Counted from the stretch's first letter, positions 1 through 10,500 are shown. The stretch is 60,655 nt of DNA from CAVEFW01 sp964579575 (GCA_964579575.1 CAZOGL010000005.1:1-60655), one strand, 5' to 3'. A program made the numbers and translations. The notes: generated by a model not told the origin, from the letters alone.

Positions 1-75
1 CATCAGCCAGGTGTGGCCATTGATACCGAAAGAGTCAATAACCTCTGAAACGGTATATTCCTTGTTTTCGCTCAT
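1..75 (-). CDS. 5' end of a minus-strand gene, probably an MFS-type transporter (partial)
   Basis: The first 25 codons of a leftward gene are visible. The start is ATG at 75-73, preceded by a strong ribosome binding site (GGAGG read on the minus strand, about 80-88). The peptide begins MSENKEYTVSEVIDSFGING and then HTWLM before leaving the window. A short polar N-terminus with a 'V.EVIDS..IN.HTW' pattern just before a first membrane helix is typical of some aromatic-acid/MFS transporters of Coriobacteriia, but no membrane segment is visible here, so the product is an inference. It is transcribed divergently from the response regulator at 479. Confidence 0.5.
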   Translation of the reverse strand, partial: MSENKEYTVSEVIDSFGINGHTWLM

Positions 76-478
76 GTCTTCCCTCCTAACAGGACGTGTG
101 CAAAATGCACTGAGCGAACTTACACGGGATATTTCTATCCCCCTTCAATCCCTTGCCTCTAAACTCCCCAATTCACAGGCCAAGGAATGGGAACACGCGA
201 AGATTTCCAAGTATGGATGCCGCTAATCATCCTATCTGCACAATATTCCTAATTTCAAAATGGTAGGGAGGCTTCCTAAATTCGGCCTAAACTCTATGAA
301 TTTTTAGTTTGGATTTAGGCTCGCTTTAGGGTGGGTGCATATTATTCTCTCTAATATAGTATTCCCCCTAGTAATAATTGTGTTTCCTGGATTCGCGTGC
401 AATCTGACTAGCAACCTGACTAGCAACCTGACTAGCAACCTGACTAGCAATCTGGCTAACCTGAAGGAGAATTAACGA
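76..478. promoter_or_regulatory. Divergent intergenic region upstream of the two-component system
   Basis: This is a 403-bp region between two divergent genes, AT-rich compared with its neighbours. It holds an inverted repeat GCCTAAA (285-291) / TTTAGGC (314-320) with a further TTTAGG at about 325-331, and a tandem 12-bp repeat at 401-460 immediately before the ribosome binding site of the response regulator. TATA-rich stretches around 340-365 could hold promoters, but I could not assign a convincing -35/-10 pair. No gene is seen in it. Confidence 0.45.
401..460. repeat. 12-bp tandem repeat, five units
   Basis: Units of 12 bp at 401-412, 413-424, 425-436, 437-448 and 449-460. The middle three are identical (AACCTGACTAGC); the first and last differ by one and two bases. 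The array ends directly at the AAGGAG ribosome binding site of the response regulator gene. OmpR-type regulators often bind direct repeats spaced about one helical turn apart, so an autoregulatory operator is possible; slippage-derived spacer is the alternative. Confidence 0.8.
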
Positions 479-1150
479 GTGAGAGTTCTCGTCGCAGAAG
501 ATAATGAGCGCTTGCTCAAGACGTTGATGCGTATTCTTATGACCGAAGGGTACACGGTGGACGGCGTGAGCGATGGCGCAAAAGCGCTCGACTATATCCG
601 TTCCTGCGACTATGACGGGATCGTCCTCGACATCATGTTGCCCTATATGGATGGGCTCGAGGTTCTTCGCACTATTCGCTCAGAGGGCATTCAAAGCCCC
701 GTCATGTTTTTGACCGCCCTATCTGATGTGAGCAAACGCGTAGAAGGACTTGAGGCCGGGGCGGATGACTACCTGCCCAAACCTTTTGCCGCAAACGAAT
801 TCGTTGCCCGTGTGCATGCCATGCTCAGACGCAGAGGCGCTTTCATCCCTCAAGTGGTCTCCTTTGCGGGCGTCTCTCTTGACGCTATGAGTCACAAGTT
901 GAGGTACAACGATAGGGAAGTCATGCTCAGTAACAAGGAATACCAGGTCATGGAGATGTTTTTGAGCAAGCCGGGTGTGATTATCCCCATTGAGCGCATC
1001 TTGTCCCATGCGTGGAGTTGGGACAGCGGTGCCGATTCAAGTGTGGTGTGGGTTCAGGTCTCTAACTTGCGCAAGCGTATCGCCAAGATCGAGGCCCCGA
1101 TCTCCTTGAAGTTCTCTCGTGGCGCGGGCTATGTTCTTGAAGAGGCCTAA
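479..1150 (+). CDS. OmpR/PhoB-family response regulator
   Basis: A 223-residue transcriptional regulator of a two-component system. The receiver domain (about residues 1-115) has the acidic pocket E7-D8, the phospho-acceptor D51 in 'VLDIMLP', T79 and the conserved K101 in 'YLPKPF'. The C-terminal winged-helix domain (about 125-222) has the usual 'LSNKEYQVMEMF' and 'VWVQVSNLRKRI' segments. The start is GTG at 479, with AAGGAG about 12 bases upstream, right after the 12-bp repeat array. The histidine kinase follows 80 bp downstream on the same strand, so the two are probably co-transcribed and form a cognate pair. The signal sensed and the target genes cannot be told from the sequence; the divergent transporter-like gene is one candidate target. 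Confidence 0.93.
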   Translation: MRVLVAEDNERLLKTLMRILMTEGYTVDGVSDGAKALDYIRSCDYDGIVLDIMLPYMDGLEVLRTIRSEGIQSPVMFLTALSDVSKRVEGLEAGADDYLPKPFAANEFVARVHAMLRRRGAFIPQVVSFAGVSLDAMSHKLRYNDREVMLSNKEYQVMEMFLSKPGVIIPIERILSHAWSWDSGADSSVVWVQVSNLRKRIAKIEAPISLKFSRGAGYVLEEA

Positions 1151-1174
1151 TGAAGAGGACCAATGAAGAGAGCG

Positions 1175-1210
1175 AATCCGGGAAACAATCCGGGAAACAA
1201 TCCGGGAAGG
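1175..1210. repeat. 12-bp tandem repeat, three units, between regulator and kinase
   Basis: AATCCGGGAAAC occurs at 1175-1186 and 1187-1198, followed by a variant AATCCGGGAAGG at 1199-1210. It fills the gap between the response regulator stop and the kinase start. The period matches the array upstream of the regulator but the sequence is unrelated. Confidence 0.85.
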
Positions 1211-1230
1211 TCGAATAGCGGGGTAAAACG

Positions 1231-2124
1231 GTGAGACGCTACTGGAGGCATTTTGTATTGGTGATGAGCCTCATCGTGGTTGCGATTTATGCGGTTTCCT
1301 GTGTGGCTCTTATAGTGTTGGGCGTCACTCTTTTGGATGATGAGGACGTTCCAAGGTATCTGTTTGTCGTCATCTTGGTGGAATTTGTAAGCTTGCTTGT
1401 GCTTTTGGGTGGGATGGCCATCTTGCTCGGACGGGTTGACCACGTCTTCATCGACAAGAACAAACGTCTCAAACGCATTGCGACCGCGACGAACCATGAG
1501 CTCCGTACACCGCTGACATTGATGTTGGCAAACCTGGATGTGCTCGAGATGGAACACGGACAAGACGACCTCATCGACGATATGCGGGAAGAGACGCTCC
1601 ATATGGCCCGCCTCGTATCCAAGATGTCTGAGTTGTCCCGCCTTGAGGAGGGGGAGTATGTTTTCGATATCAAGGACGTTGACCTGAGCAACCTTGCGGT
1701 CAAATGTCTCGCCCACTTTTCCCCGCTTTTTGAGATCCGGGGGTTGAACCATGTCAGCAATATCAGCGAGGGTGTCTATTGCAAGGCGGACGAATCCGAG
1801 ATCAAACAGATTTTCTACGTCTTGCTCGACAATGCGCTGAAATACTGCGACGACAAAGGGACGGTGGAGGTTTCCGTGTTTTCGTCGGACCCGGGATATT
1901 CGGTGGTGTGCGTTGAGAACACCTTCGCAGCCTGCGATCCCAGCGAGTTCAAGCATTTCTTTGAGAGGTTTTACCGTTCTGACGTTTCGCAGGCCACTTC
2001 TCTTGGAGACGGCCTCGGTCTCCCCTTGGCCGCATTGGCCGCCGAACAGTTCGGTGGCACCATTAAGGCTTATAATGCACCCGAGAAGAACGCGATCGGA
2101 TTTCGTTTGGCGTTCCTGCGTTAG
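1231..2124 (+). CDS. Sensor histidine kinase
   Basis: A 297-residue membrane kinase, the likely partner of the preceding response regulator. Two hydrophobic helices (about 8-32 and 43-67) are separated by only about ten residues, so there is no real extracellular sensor domain; input is probably intramembrane or via another protein. There is no HAMP domain. The dimerisation/phospho-acceptor helix has H89 in 'TNHELRTPLTL'; the ATPase domain shows an N-box ('LLDNALKYC') and a G-box ('GDGLGLPLAALAAEQFGG'). The start is GTG at 1231 with a weak upstream ribosome binding site. The last 14 codons and stop lie inside a 43-bp tandem duplication, so the C-terminus may have been altered by slippage. Confidence 0.92.
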   Translation: MRRYWRHFVLVMSLIVVAIYAVSCVALIVLGVTLLDDEDVPRYLFVVILVEFVSLLVLLGGMAILLGRVDHVFIDKNKRLKRIATATNHELRTPLTLMLANLDVLEMEHGQDDLIDDMREETLHMARLVSKMSELSRLEEGEYVFDIKDVDLSNLAVKCLAHFSPLFEIRGLNHVSNISEGVYCKADESEIKQIFYVLLDNALKYCDDKGTVEVSVFSSDPGYSVVCVENTFAACDPSEFKHFFERFYRSDVSQATSLGDGLGLPLAALAAEQFGGTIKAYNAPEKNAIGFRLAFLR

Positions 2125-2165
2125 TGAGAAGAACGCAATCGGATTTCGTTTGGCGCTCCTGCGTT
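2083..2165. repeat. 43-bp tandem duplication covering the kinase 3' end
   Basis: Two copies, 2083-2125 and 2126-2165, differ at two positions over the shared length. The first copy carries the kinase stop codon; the second lies just outside the gene. Confidence 0.9.
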
Positions 2166-2222
2166 CGTTTTCCCTCTTCGGTGCGGTGCGGGTGATGCGG
2201 GAGAAGTCGGATAGGGGAGGCA

Positions 2223-2507
2223 ATGGCGGCAAGTCTGGCTGTGAAGGTAACGCCGAAATCGGGCAAGGACCAAGTCATCGGTGTCCAGGAGATCGATGGA
2301 GCCATGGAGGTTTGCCTTCGTGTCACTGCGCCACCCGATAAGGGGAAGGCGAACGCGGCGGTGTGCAAGCTCCTTGCCAAAAGCCTCGGCCTTCCTAAGA
2401 GTGCGATAGAGATCAAACGGGGAGATACCAGCCACCACAAGCTTTTAGAGATCGACGGCGACCAAGAAAGCTTGGACGCATGGGTCGCTGGCCTGCCGCG
2501 CATGTAG
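2223..2507 (+). CDS. DUF167 (YggU/UPF0235) family protein
   Basis: A 94-residue small cytoplasmic protein whose full length matches the YggU/UPF0235 family. It shows the family pattern of a basic first strand 'LAVKVTPKSGKDQVIG', then 'LRVTAPPDKGKANAAVCKLL', 'LGLPKSAIEIKRGDTSHHK' and a final K-L-L-E-I-D-G strand. The molecular function of the family is not established. The start is ATG at 2223, with GGGGAGG 7 bases upstream. It follows the kinase on the same strand after a 98-bp gap that includes the second copy of the 43-bp duplication. Confidence 0.9.
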   Translation: MAASLAVKVTPKSGKDQVIGVQEIDGAMEVCLRVTAPPDKGKANAAVCKLLAKSLGLPKSAIEIKRGDTSHHKLLEIDGDQESLDAWVAGLPRM

Positions 2508-2527
2508 GTTTGCGAGCGGGCTCCCTG

Positions 2528-2563
2528 GTGCATGTAGTCGCGCGTGTAGCCGCGCATGTAGCC
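2528..2563. repeat. 12-bp tandem repeat, three units
   Basis: GTGCATGTAGTC, GCGCGTGTAGCC and GCGCATGTAGCC at 2528-2539, 2540-2551 and 2552-2563. A related GCGCATGTAGG overlaps the stop of the DUF167 gene at about 2498-2508. This is the third array of 12-bp period within 2.2 kb, each with unrelated sequence. Confidence 0.8.
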
Positions 2564-2677
2564 TTGCACCTTCGCCAAAGGTCGCGCATTGGGCATCGCT
2601 AAGAAGGGCGACGCATGGGTACCGCTAGGGATCGCGCACGAGGAGAGGGAGAATTGCAATCTTTTTCAATTGCCCCC

Positions 2678-2706
2678 TTGCGCATGTTCCCAGTTTCCCG
2701 TAATAT
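2678..2706 (+). promoter_or_regulatory. Predicted promoter of tRNA-Asp
   Basis: A -35-like TTGCGC (2678-2683) and a -10-like TAATAT (2701-2706) are separated by 17 bp and lie 16 bp before the tRNA 5' end. Confidence 0.6.
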
Positions 2707-2722
2707 TACTCCCGCACTTTAA

Positions 2723-2799
<77 letters not shown>

Positions 2800-2814
2800 T
2801 TAAAACTATTAGGT

Positions 2815-2844
2815 CAGCCGTCAAACCCGATGGCTGTTTTTGTT
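2815..2844 (+). terminator. Intrinsic terminator after tRNA-Asp
   Basis: CAGCC (2815-2819) pairs with GGCTG (2832-2836), followed by a T-rich run TTTTTGTTT. Confidence 0.75.
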
Positions 2845-2889
2845 TATGTCACACGCAAGGATTCGCAAAGAGAAGAGGAAGGCACCTAA

Positions 2890-3921
2890 ATGCTACATTC
2901 AACGAGAGATAAATCTCGGCAAAGAGGCATATTCATCGCGATTGCAACGCTCGCGATTTGCGCAATGCTGACTTTGGTTGCTTTGCCGGCCAGGGCATTC
3001 GCTGATGGCTATCAACAGGATTGGATGAAGTCAATTTCCGACGATGCAAAAATATCCCAATTGACGATTCCCGGCACCCACGACTCCGCTTGCTACAATA
3101 CGTGTGCAGTAACAAAAGAATGGGCAGAATGCCAAAGCTGGGACATATACGATCAGCTCAGAAACGGCATTCGCGCACTTGATTTAAGATACGGCTACGA
3201 TGACGGAGATTTCGGCCTCTACCATGGAAATGTGTGGCCGTTCATCTATACCTGTTATGAGCTTTATAGAAGCGAGTGGAATGATCTTACCCCCAAAGTT
3301 CTTACGCTCGACGGCGAGCTATATAAGCTTTCACAATTTCTAAAAGATCACCCCAACGAATTTATCATCATAAACGTGCAGAGAGAGAATGACGATTCGG
3401 GTGACGCGGTCAACGAAGCCCTTAATAAGCTGTATGAAAAGTACAACGTCTATACAAGTAGGAATAACAACACCACCGTTGGCGAGGTCAGAGGCAGAAT
3501 CGTTCTAGGAAACGATTTCATGCAGGGGGTAGACGAACACGGCCCTTACAACAGATACCAAGGGAGTGTTGAAGAGAAAGTGAGTGATTTGCACCAAGTT
3601 TTCGATGAAGCTCCTACTACATATCTAGGCGATAGTGAAACGATTACGCAAAAAGTGATATACACGAATTTAAGTTGGAGAGCGGGAGTATTTTCCCTGA
3701 ATAGAGGACCGATTTATTATGCCCGTATGATTCAGAAAGAGTTCTTCTACGGTGATCGGTTTGACTACGGTTACGGTTCTCGTATTGCTGTCGGTTCAGG
3801 CTCATACGTGGAAGTAGGCAAAGCCTTTGGTGTCGTCCTCTACGACTATCCTACCAACCAAATCATCGATTGGACGATCGGGGCGAACAGATGGGCCTTC
3901 TCGACCTCGGCTTCCTCGTGA
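2890..3921 (+). CDS. Secreted PI-PLC X-domain phospholipase (phosphatidylinositol phosphodiesterase-like)
   Basis: A 343-residue protein with an N-terminal signal peptide (hydrophobic core about 14-35, 'ALPARAFADG' as cleavage region) and a bacterial PI-PLC X domain. The two catalytic histidines of the family are recognisable: H64 in 'TIPGTHDSA' and H112 in 'LYHGN'. The segments 'QLRNGIRALDLRYG' and 'HPNEFIIINVQREN' also match the family. It would cleave phosphatidylinositol or GPI-type lipids outside the cell; in bacteria such enzymes usually act on host membranes. The length is near that of secreted Bacillus enzymes. The start is ATG at 2890 with GAGGAAGG 8 bases upstream. The gene is visibly AT-richer than its neighbours and stands alone between tRNA-Asp and the adhesin, which suggests acquisition by transfer. 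Confidence 0.9.
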   Translation: MLHSTRDKSRQRGIFIAIATLAICAMLTLVALPARAFADGYQQDWMKSISDDAKISQLTIPGTHDSACYNTCAVTKEWAECQSWDIYDQLRNGIRALDLRYGYDDGDFGLYHGNVWPFIYTCYELYRSEWNDLTPKVLTLDGELYKLSQFLKDHPNEFIIINVQRENDDSGDAVNEALNKLYEKYNVYTSRNNNTTVGEVRGRIVLGNDFMQGVDEHGPYNRYQGSVEEKVSDLHQVFDEAPTTYLGDSETITQKVIYTNLSWRAGVFSLNRGPIYYARMIQKEFFYGDRFDYGYGSRIAVGSGSYVEVGKAFGVVLYDYPTNQIIDWTIGANRWAFSTSASS

Positions 3922-3984
3922 TTCGCAAGTAATCGAGAGGTCGGCAACCGAGTGGTCGTATCTAACCACGCCTGAAATTGAAGT

Positions 3985-4026
3985 GTCCCTTATTTCTCGA
4001 AGTGATTGAGGTGAGAGATAGGGGAC
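3985..4026. repeat. Long inverted repeat downstream of the phospholipase
   Basis: GTCCCTTATTTCTC (3985-3998) can pair with GAGAGATAGGGGAC (4013-4026) over 14 bp if G-U pairs are allowed, with a 14-nt loop. There is no T-run after it. It could be a REP-type palindromic element or a terminator-like end of the phospholipase transcript. Confidence 0.55.
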
Positions 4027-4057
4027 ATTTCTAGGTATATAGGCCAAAGGCGCATAG

Positions 4058-4267
4058 GTGTGCAAGAAAGCCCACAATACGTTCATATTTAACCGCGGTC
4101 CACATCCACAGTNNNNNNNNNNNNNNNNNNNNNNNNNNNNNNNNNNNNNNNNNNNNNNNNNNNNNNNNNNNNNNNNNNNNNNNNNNNNNNNNNNNNNNNN
4201 NNNNNNNNNNNNGTGTGCAAGAAAGCCCACAATACGTTCATATTTAACCGCGGTCCACATCCACAGT
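4058..4267. other. Assembly gap 1: 100 N flanked by identical 55-nt sequences
   Basis: N at 4113-4212. The 55 bases before (4058-4112) are repeated exactly after the gap (4213-4267). This is what two contigs overlapping by one 55-mer look like when scaffolded without merging. The true sequence is probably continuous once one copy and the Ns are removed. Confidence 0.9.
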
Positions 4268-4373
4268 TCGCGTTTTCCGCAAACCATAGCCTCATTCCAC
4301 ATCCACACCGCGCTTTTCCGCCCATGTATCCGCAGCCCACATCCACAACCCACATCCATATTCCACATCCACA
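4255..4373. repeat. Five copies of CCACATCCACA upstream of the adhesin gene
   Basis: Copies of the 11-mer start at 4255, 4297, 4337, 4350 (one mismatch) and 4363; the last three are spaced exactly 13 bp. They alternate with 'TTTTCCG' and 'TATCCGCA' motifs. Nothing else is seen in the rest of the 3922-4536 intergenic region. The core ATCCACA is shared with DnaA boxes, but the full 9-mer TTATCCACA is not present. A regulatory role for the adhesin gene is possible but unproven. Confidence 0.75.
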
Positions 4374-4536
4374 ATTCATGCGTTTTCCGTCCATTTATCC
4401 GCAATGCGCGTTGTTTCATTCGGTGAAATAAATAATAAGCAATCGTGCCTGTTTCACTCCAAGACATATGGAGTATACTGCCAGTTTACAGCACTATGTT
4501 GTGCATGGTTTACTTGATTTGAGAAGGAGAGTCGAG

Positions 4537-7500
4537 ATGAACGTTGGTCGCTCAAAGTTGCAGCGCGTACTTACCACGCTGTTAGCCTTCTGCCTATCGT
4601 TTAGCCTCTCAGTGCCGACCCAGGCAATCGCGTTCGCGCGTGAGCAGATTGTCGGTGCTGGTTCCGAGCAGACACAGGGGTCGTCTGCAGCCGATGATGC
4701 TGTGACTTCTGGTGTGAACTCGGTGACCCAAGGGGAGAGCTCGGATAGCTTGACGGGGGGCGAGAAGGTAGACAACGGCGCGACGTCCGATGATGGCAAC
4801 GGGACCATGATGGCTTCCGAGTCCATCGCTTTGTTGGCGGTTTCCGATGACGGCACAACTGTCAAGACGAAGGCTGATTTCGATTTCACGAAGAAGTGGA
4901 ACGACAACAACGATGAGGGCAACGTTCGTCCTGCTGCGAGCAATTTCGCACAGAATTCAATCGAGTTGTATTACAAGATTGACGGAGCGGGCGAGTGGAC
5001 AAAACTCACGACATCCAACATGGGCAACGTCGGTCTGACTGAGATGCCCACTCCGACCTACGTCGCGAATGCCGGCTCTGTGAGTTATAAGTACGTCCTT
5101 CCTTCCGTGATCACGGTAAAAAGCTCTGGCACGTCCGTTGACAAGAGTGTCACGTGGAACTACAAGGAGAAGGCTGTCGATGGCTATGTCGACCCTGCGG
5201 ATGAGTTCTATGGCAACAACTCGACGGTTATGAACACGCTCCTTTCCGATTGGAATGCGTCGGTTCTTTGGGGCGACAACGACAACCTCTATAACAGTCG
5301 CGTTTCCGTTGATACGGTGAATGCCGATCCGGATACGTATTTCGAGGTCTATCGCTATGTTTCCGGCAAGCCTTCTACCACCGAGAAGCTCGATGCGAAG
5401 ACCGTGGGTCTGACCGTTTCCGAGAAGAAAAACGGAGAATGGAAGACCGAGTTCTCGAACGCTCCTGCGTTTGATGAGAACGGTAATCCCTACGTGTACT
5501 ATATCGTTGACAAGCTCAACGACGATGGTACTTCCAAGCTTGCAACCGATCCTACCGGCATCGGCAACTACCTGTCTGCAATCAGGAATGTCAACAACCA
5601 TGCGACGAACACTACCGAACTCTATGAGGGCGGTACCTTGCAGATGGTCTTGGACAATATAACCGAGTTCAAGGTCACCAAGAAATGGGAGGACGGCGAC
5701 GACGTCGAAGGTCGTCCTAACACCAAGTTGTATCTGTATCGCATTTCCGAGGGCGCGAACCACGCAATCGAGGATGACGCGGTCAATCATGCCAACCCGG
5801 TCCAGGGCAACGACTATCAAGACATCTCGACAGCAACAAATGTCGTGGAAATCGACTTCCCCCTGGAAGGCACCACGCTGCCTATGTACGACAACCAAGG
5901 TCATCGCTACATCTACTTCGCACTCGAAACGGGTGTGACTGGCGATTATAAGTTGGTAACCGACAACTCGTCCGCCAAGGAAGATGAAGCTGTCGTTGAG
6001 TTCTTCAATAAGATTAAGAACTCTGACGGGTTCGCCAAGTACATCCTCAACGGTGGCACGATCACCAATGACCGTGAGGCGACCCAGAGCATTACGGCGA
6101 CCAAGCAATTCACGGCTGAGGCTCTCCAGGAAATGGAGAATACGGCGGTTCAGTACACGTTGTACAAGAAGACCGCAGATGGTTGGGTGCCTGCAACCGA
6201 GGACGATATCGTAGCCGAGAACGGCGCCAAGCTTCTTGGCGCTAATTCCACGATCTCTGCTGACGGCAAGATCATCACCACCATTGAGGGTTTCAAGGCC
6301 GAGGCCATGGAACTCTCCGCTGCTGGTCCCGTTATTCAAAAATACGACGTCAACACAGGCGCTCGTATGGAGTACAAATACGTTGAGACCGCTATGACGG
6401 TTAACGGTGGCGAGTGGGTGAGCGTTCCGTCTACCATTGACGCAGATGGCAACGTTACCTATCAAACGGTCAACGTAGGCGTTGTCGCACCTGGTATCGG
6501 GGACCAGAAGACCACCGTTTACTTCTCTCCCGTCCAGGTTAATGAAACCACGATTAATAACGTTCTTGAGTCCGATATTCTCGTCACCATTGAGAAGGTT
6601 TGGACCGATAGCGATGGCAACAACATCTCTGGAGATGCGACAGCGTTGCAGGACGTGTTGTGCACGTTTGACATCTATCGTAATGGTGAGGTCTTCAGGA
6701 CGGTCCAGCTCAGTTTTGCTAATTATCAGAACGGTGAGTGGTTCTGGCAGGGGGCGTTTGATCGCTATGACGAGAACGGCCTCGAATATACCTGGATGAT
6801 CAAGGAAGTTGGTATCACTGATCCCCAGGGTCGCACATGGGGACAAGCGTTCGAGTACCAGACGACCGTCGATCAGCAGGCCACCACGGGCGATATGCTT
6901 ATCAACAGGGCCATCAAGTATCGTAACGTCATTAACGTGGGTCCTGGCTATTCGCTGTCGTTTGATGTCCAAAAAGAGTGGTTGGACGACTCCGACACGA
7001 TTGCCCGTGTCCCTATCACGTATGGCCTTTACGACCTCGTGCAGAAGAAGATCGTTGCAACGGGTACGCTGAGCGATGACAACAACTGGTTTGCGCGTTT
7101 CTCCTATACTCCCGAGTCAGAAGAGCGCGTGGCAAGCGAATATGTCATTGTCGAGCTTTCCGTCGGGGGCGTGAACGTTGACTTGACGGATGACTACCAA
7201 ACTATCCGTACCAAGGCTGTGGCTGGCAAAAACGTTGAGGTTTCCAACCGTATCGGTACCGTTGGCAATCCTGAGGCAGCAGACGCACTTTACTACGTCT
7301 ACAACGTGTACGTTTCGCTCCAAGAAGAGAGCGCAACGTCAGCCGAATACCTCATCGACAACCAACGTGATGCAACGCTCAACATGAAGTTGACCAAGAA
7401 TTGGAACGTCGGTGACTCGCCTGCGGATCTCAATGCTAAATTCTTCGTGTACCGCGATGGCGAGTTGTTCGACCTCAGTACTGTCACGGTCGAGCTCAGC

Positions 7501-10500
7501 GGCGCGACCCTGACTGCGGATGGCGGCATCCTCATTAAAGGCAACGAGGCTGTTGACAACAAGAACACGGTGAGCATCTCCGGTCTTGACAAGTTCGACA
7601 ACGACGGCGTCGAGTACCACTACGCGCTTGTCGAGTCAACGCTTAATGACCAGGTTATCGTAAACAATCGCGTTCAGATTGACGGCGACTCTTATGTCAG
7701 CACCGTTTCATTGAACGAGAACGAGACGGTAATCTACGGCAAGGCCGAGCACCATTCCGGCGACCTGTACGTTTGGAATTCCAGCAACACAAAGCAGGAG
7801 ACACTCAATCTCGACTCTTATAAGGTATGGCGTGACCCGGGCACTTCGTCCCTTCTCTCTGCTCGCCCCGACATCTCCTTTGACGTCTATCGTGTTTCCT
7901 ATGTTGAGAACGATGGAATTAAGGAGGCCGTTGAGGCTGGCGACATGGACGCGTTAGCCGAGGTCGTTAGCCAATACGCAAACGCTGACCACGCGATAGT
8001 CCGCGATCGCTTCTGGAACACCAAGTACAATGATTGGTGTTGGGGTTGTGACCTTGGCGAAGTTGAGCGCTACGATGCCGATGGCTATCCTTACGTCTAC
8101 TTCCTTGCCGAGAGATATACCAGCGACAGGGGAGTCTACCTCGAGGGGTATGACAATGAGGGCAGCCAGAAGCCGAATACGGCTGCGGACGTGACCTCTA
8201 CGAAAGAGGTGTTCGAGATTCCTTCGAGCGACCTCAATACCACCTGTCTCGTTATGTTTGATGGCACTGAGAAGTCATACTCCAAGACGACGGTGAACTA
8301 CCGCTACGATACCCGTACGGTCAGCGGCCGCAAGATCTGGCATGTCATGCCGAGCCTTCTTGACCTTCCTGATACAAATAAACCTGCGGTCAAGGTCAAC
8401 TTGTACCGCTCTGCTGTTTCCATCCCGGAACTTGATTGGGCATATAACCAAAACTTGCTGGAGAAGTATGCGTCTCAGCTTACACTCGTGAACACCACCA
8501 CGCTGAATGCCAACGGTGATGGCGTCTATAGCTTCATGTTCGAAGACGAGCAAGATGGCTCTCTGCTCCAGAGATATGACGAGTGGGGCCAAAACTACCA
8601 TTACTACGTGTTCGAGGACGCCGAGACTGCGCAGAATCTTGATTCTGTGTATCCCAGCGAAGACACCCAGATCACGGCAACCGACTTCCATATCACCAAC
8701 GTTTATTCCGTGAACGAGCCGGTTGAAATCACGATTAACAAGACGTGGCAGAAGAATGCGACGGAAAATCCCGACCAGCTACCTGCTGCTCCTGCGAAGT
8801 TTGAGTTATACGCCCAAGCTGTTGACTCCCAAGGCAACAAGATTGGCTCTGAGATTCTCATGAGCACGGCGACCGTGAAGGTTGACGACGATTACCAGTC
8901 CTCTTTCACCTTCAAGTACCTCACCGAGGATGTGGATGCCAATGCTGAAGGTTTCGACGGAACCAAATACGAGACGCTTCCGTACTACGCAGCAAACAAC
9001 ATCGCGTATGTCTACTATGTAAAGGAAGTTTCCATCCCGGATGGCTACACTTCCAACTGGGATACCCTTGCGGGCAGCTCCTTTGCAAACCCAGTAGTAC
9101 TCAGCGCGGACGCGACCCATACCGGTAGCATCGGAGCGGGTGCGCTGGTTTTGAACGAGTACGGCAAGAGCACCTCCTTCAAGGTCTCCAAGACCTGGAA
9201 CGACGACAATGCGTATGGCAAGAACTATCGTGTTCCTGTCACGCTGACCGTCTCTCGTTCTTGGGCTGGAAATACCGTCAACGGCCAATATATCGCGGGC
9301 GGTACGGATGCGGTGTATTGCACCGTCGATTTGACTGAGGCCGATTTGAAGACGGGCACCACCAATGTGTGGGAGAAGGAGATCACCGAGGTCAAGGGCG
9401 CCGACGGCAATACCTATAAGGTCCAAGAGTATGCTCCTAATGGCAGCAAGTATGTCTATAAGGTTACCGAGGAGAAGGCAACCAACGAAGCTGATCAGGC
9501 GAAGTTGGAAAACAACTATGTCTTTACCTGGAACGGCACAACGGGCACGAACACGCTGAAGCGCGTTTCCTCGCTGTCCGCTAATAAGCTGTTTGCGTGG
9601 GCGAACAACGCAGCCATATCTACTGCAGATTTCACCATGCTGCAAAGCATCAATGCCGTCCCGACGGCAATCACCTTTGCGGTCCAACGTTCCGATAACA
9701 ACGACGCCTATCAATACGTGACAAGTGGCGATACGCGTGTGGCTAGCTACAGTGGTGACAACGTCCTTAAAAAGACGATAAACATCACGGCCAATAACAG
9801 AAACACCCTCAAGGCAACTTGGCAAAACCTTCCCCAGGAAAGCGCTGATGGTAAGACTGCTTACACGTATCGCGTTGTTGAGATCCTGACATGGAAGAAT
9901 GCCGATGATACGACCAACGAAACCGTTTGGTATAGCGCAGACGCAAGCAACAACGATACCCTTCAGGCGACCGACAAGAACTATGCTCCCGAAACCGGTA
10001 GCGTAGCGGTCACCCAGACCGGTACAACCTATATGCAAAAGACCTATGCGTTCACCAATAAGATTCCGACGGCGAGCATCAAGCTCGTCAAGAAGTGGGA
10101 AGGCGACAACCTCAACCGCGACAACACACGACCCGAGAAGTTGTATCTCACCGCTACGAGCAAGATCAACAACACCTATTCCAAGGACTTCACGCTTACT
10201 AAGTCTGCGACTGGCACTAATGAATGGACGACGACCGCTACTTTGCCGAAGTGGGACGATTCCAAGAAACTGACCGACCTGTACACGTTCAGCGAGCAGG
10301 AAGGCAAGAACCAGAACCTGTTCAAGCTCTATACCTTTGCAGGCGACGCGACCGATGACGACAATCTTACCTACACGGTCACGAACAAGCTCACCAACGA
10401 CGACCGCAAGCTTGTGAACGTCTCCGCGACGAAGACCTTTACGAAGGACTCCGACGTCAAGGCTGTGACGCAAACGCGTGTCCAGTTCAAGATCTACGTC

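Noticed and set aside
4255..4373. Replication origin or DnaA-box cluster upstream of the adhesin
   Set aside because: Only a 7-base core is shared with DnaA boxes, full 9-mers are absent and no dnaA, dnaN or AT-rich unwinding region is present.
4058..4426. Apparent tandem duplication and short open frames around the first N gap
   Set aside because: The duplication is exactly 55 nt on each side of 100 N, as at two other gaps, and is best explained as an unmerged contig overlap. The frames are built from the CCACATCCACA repeats.
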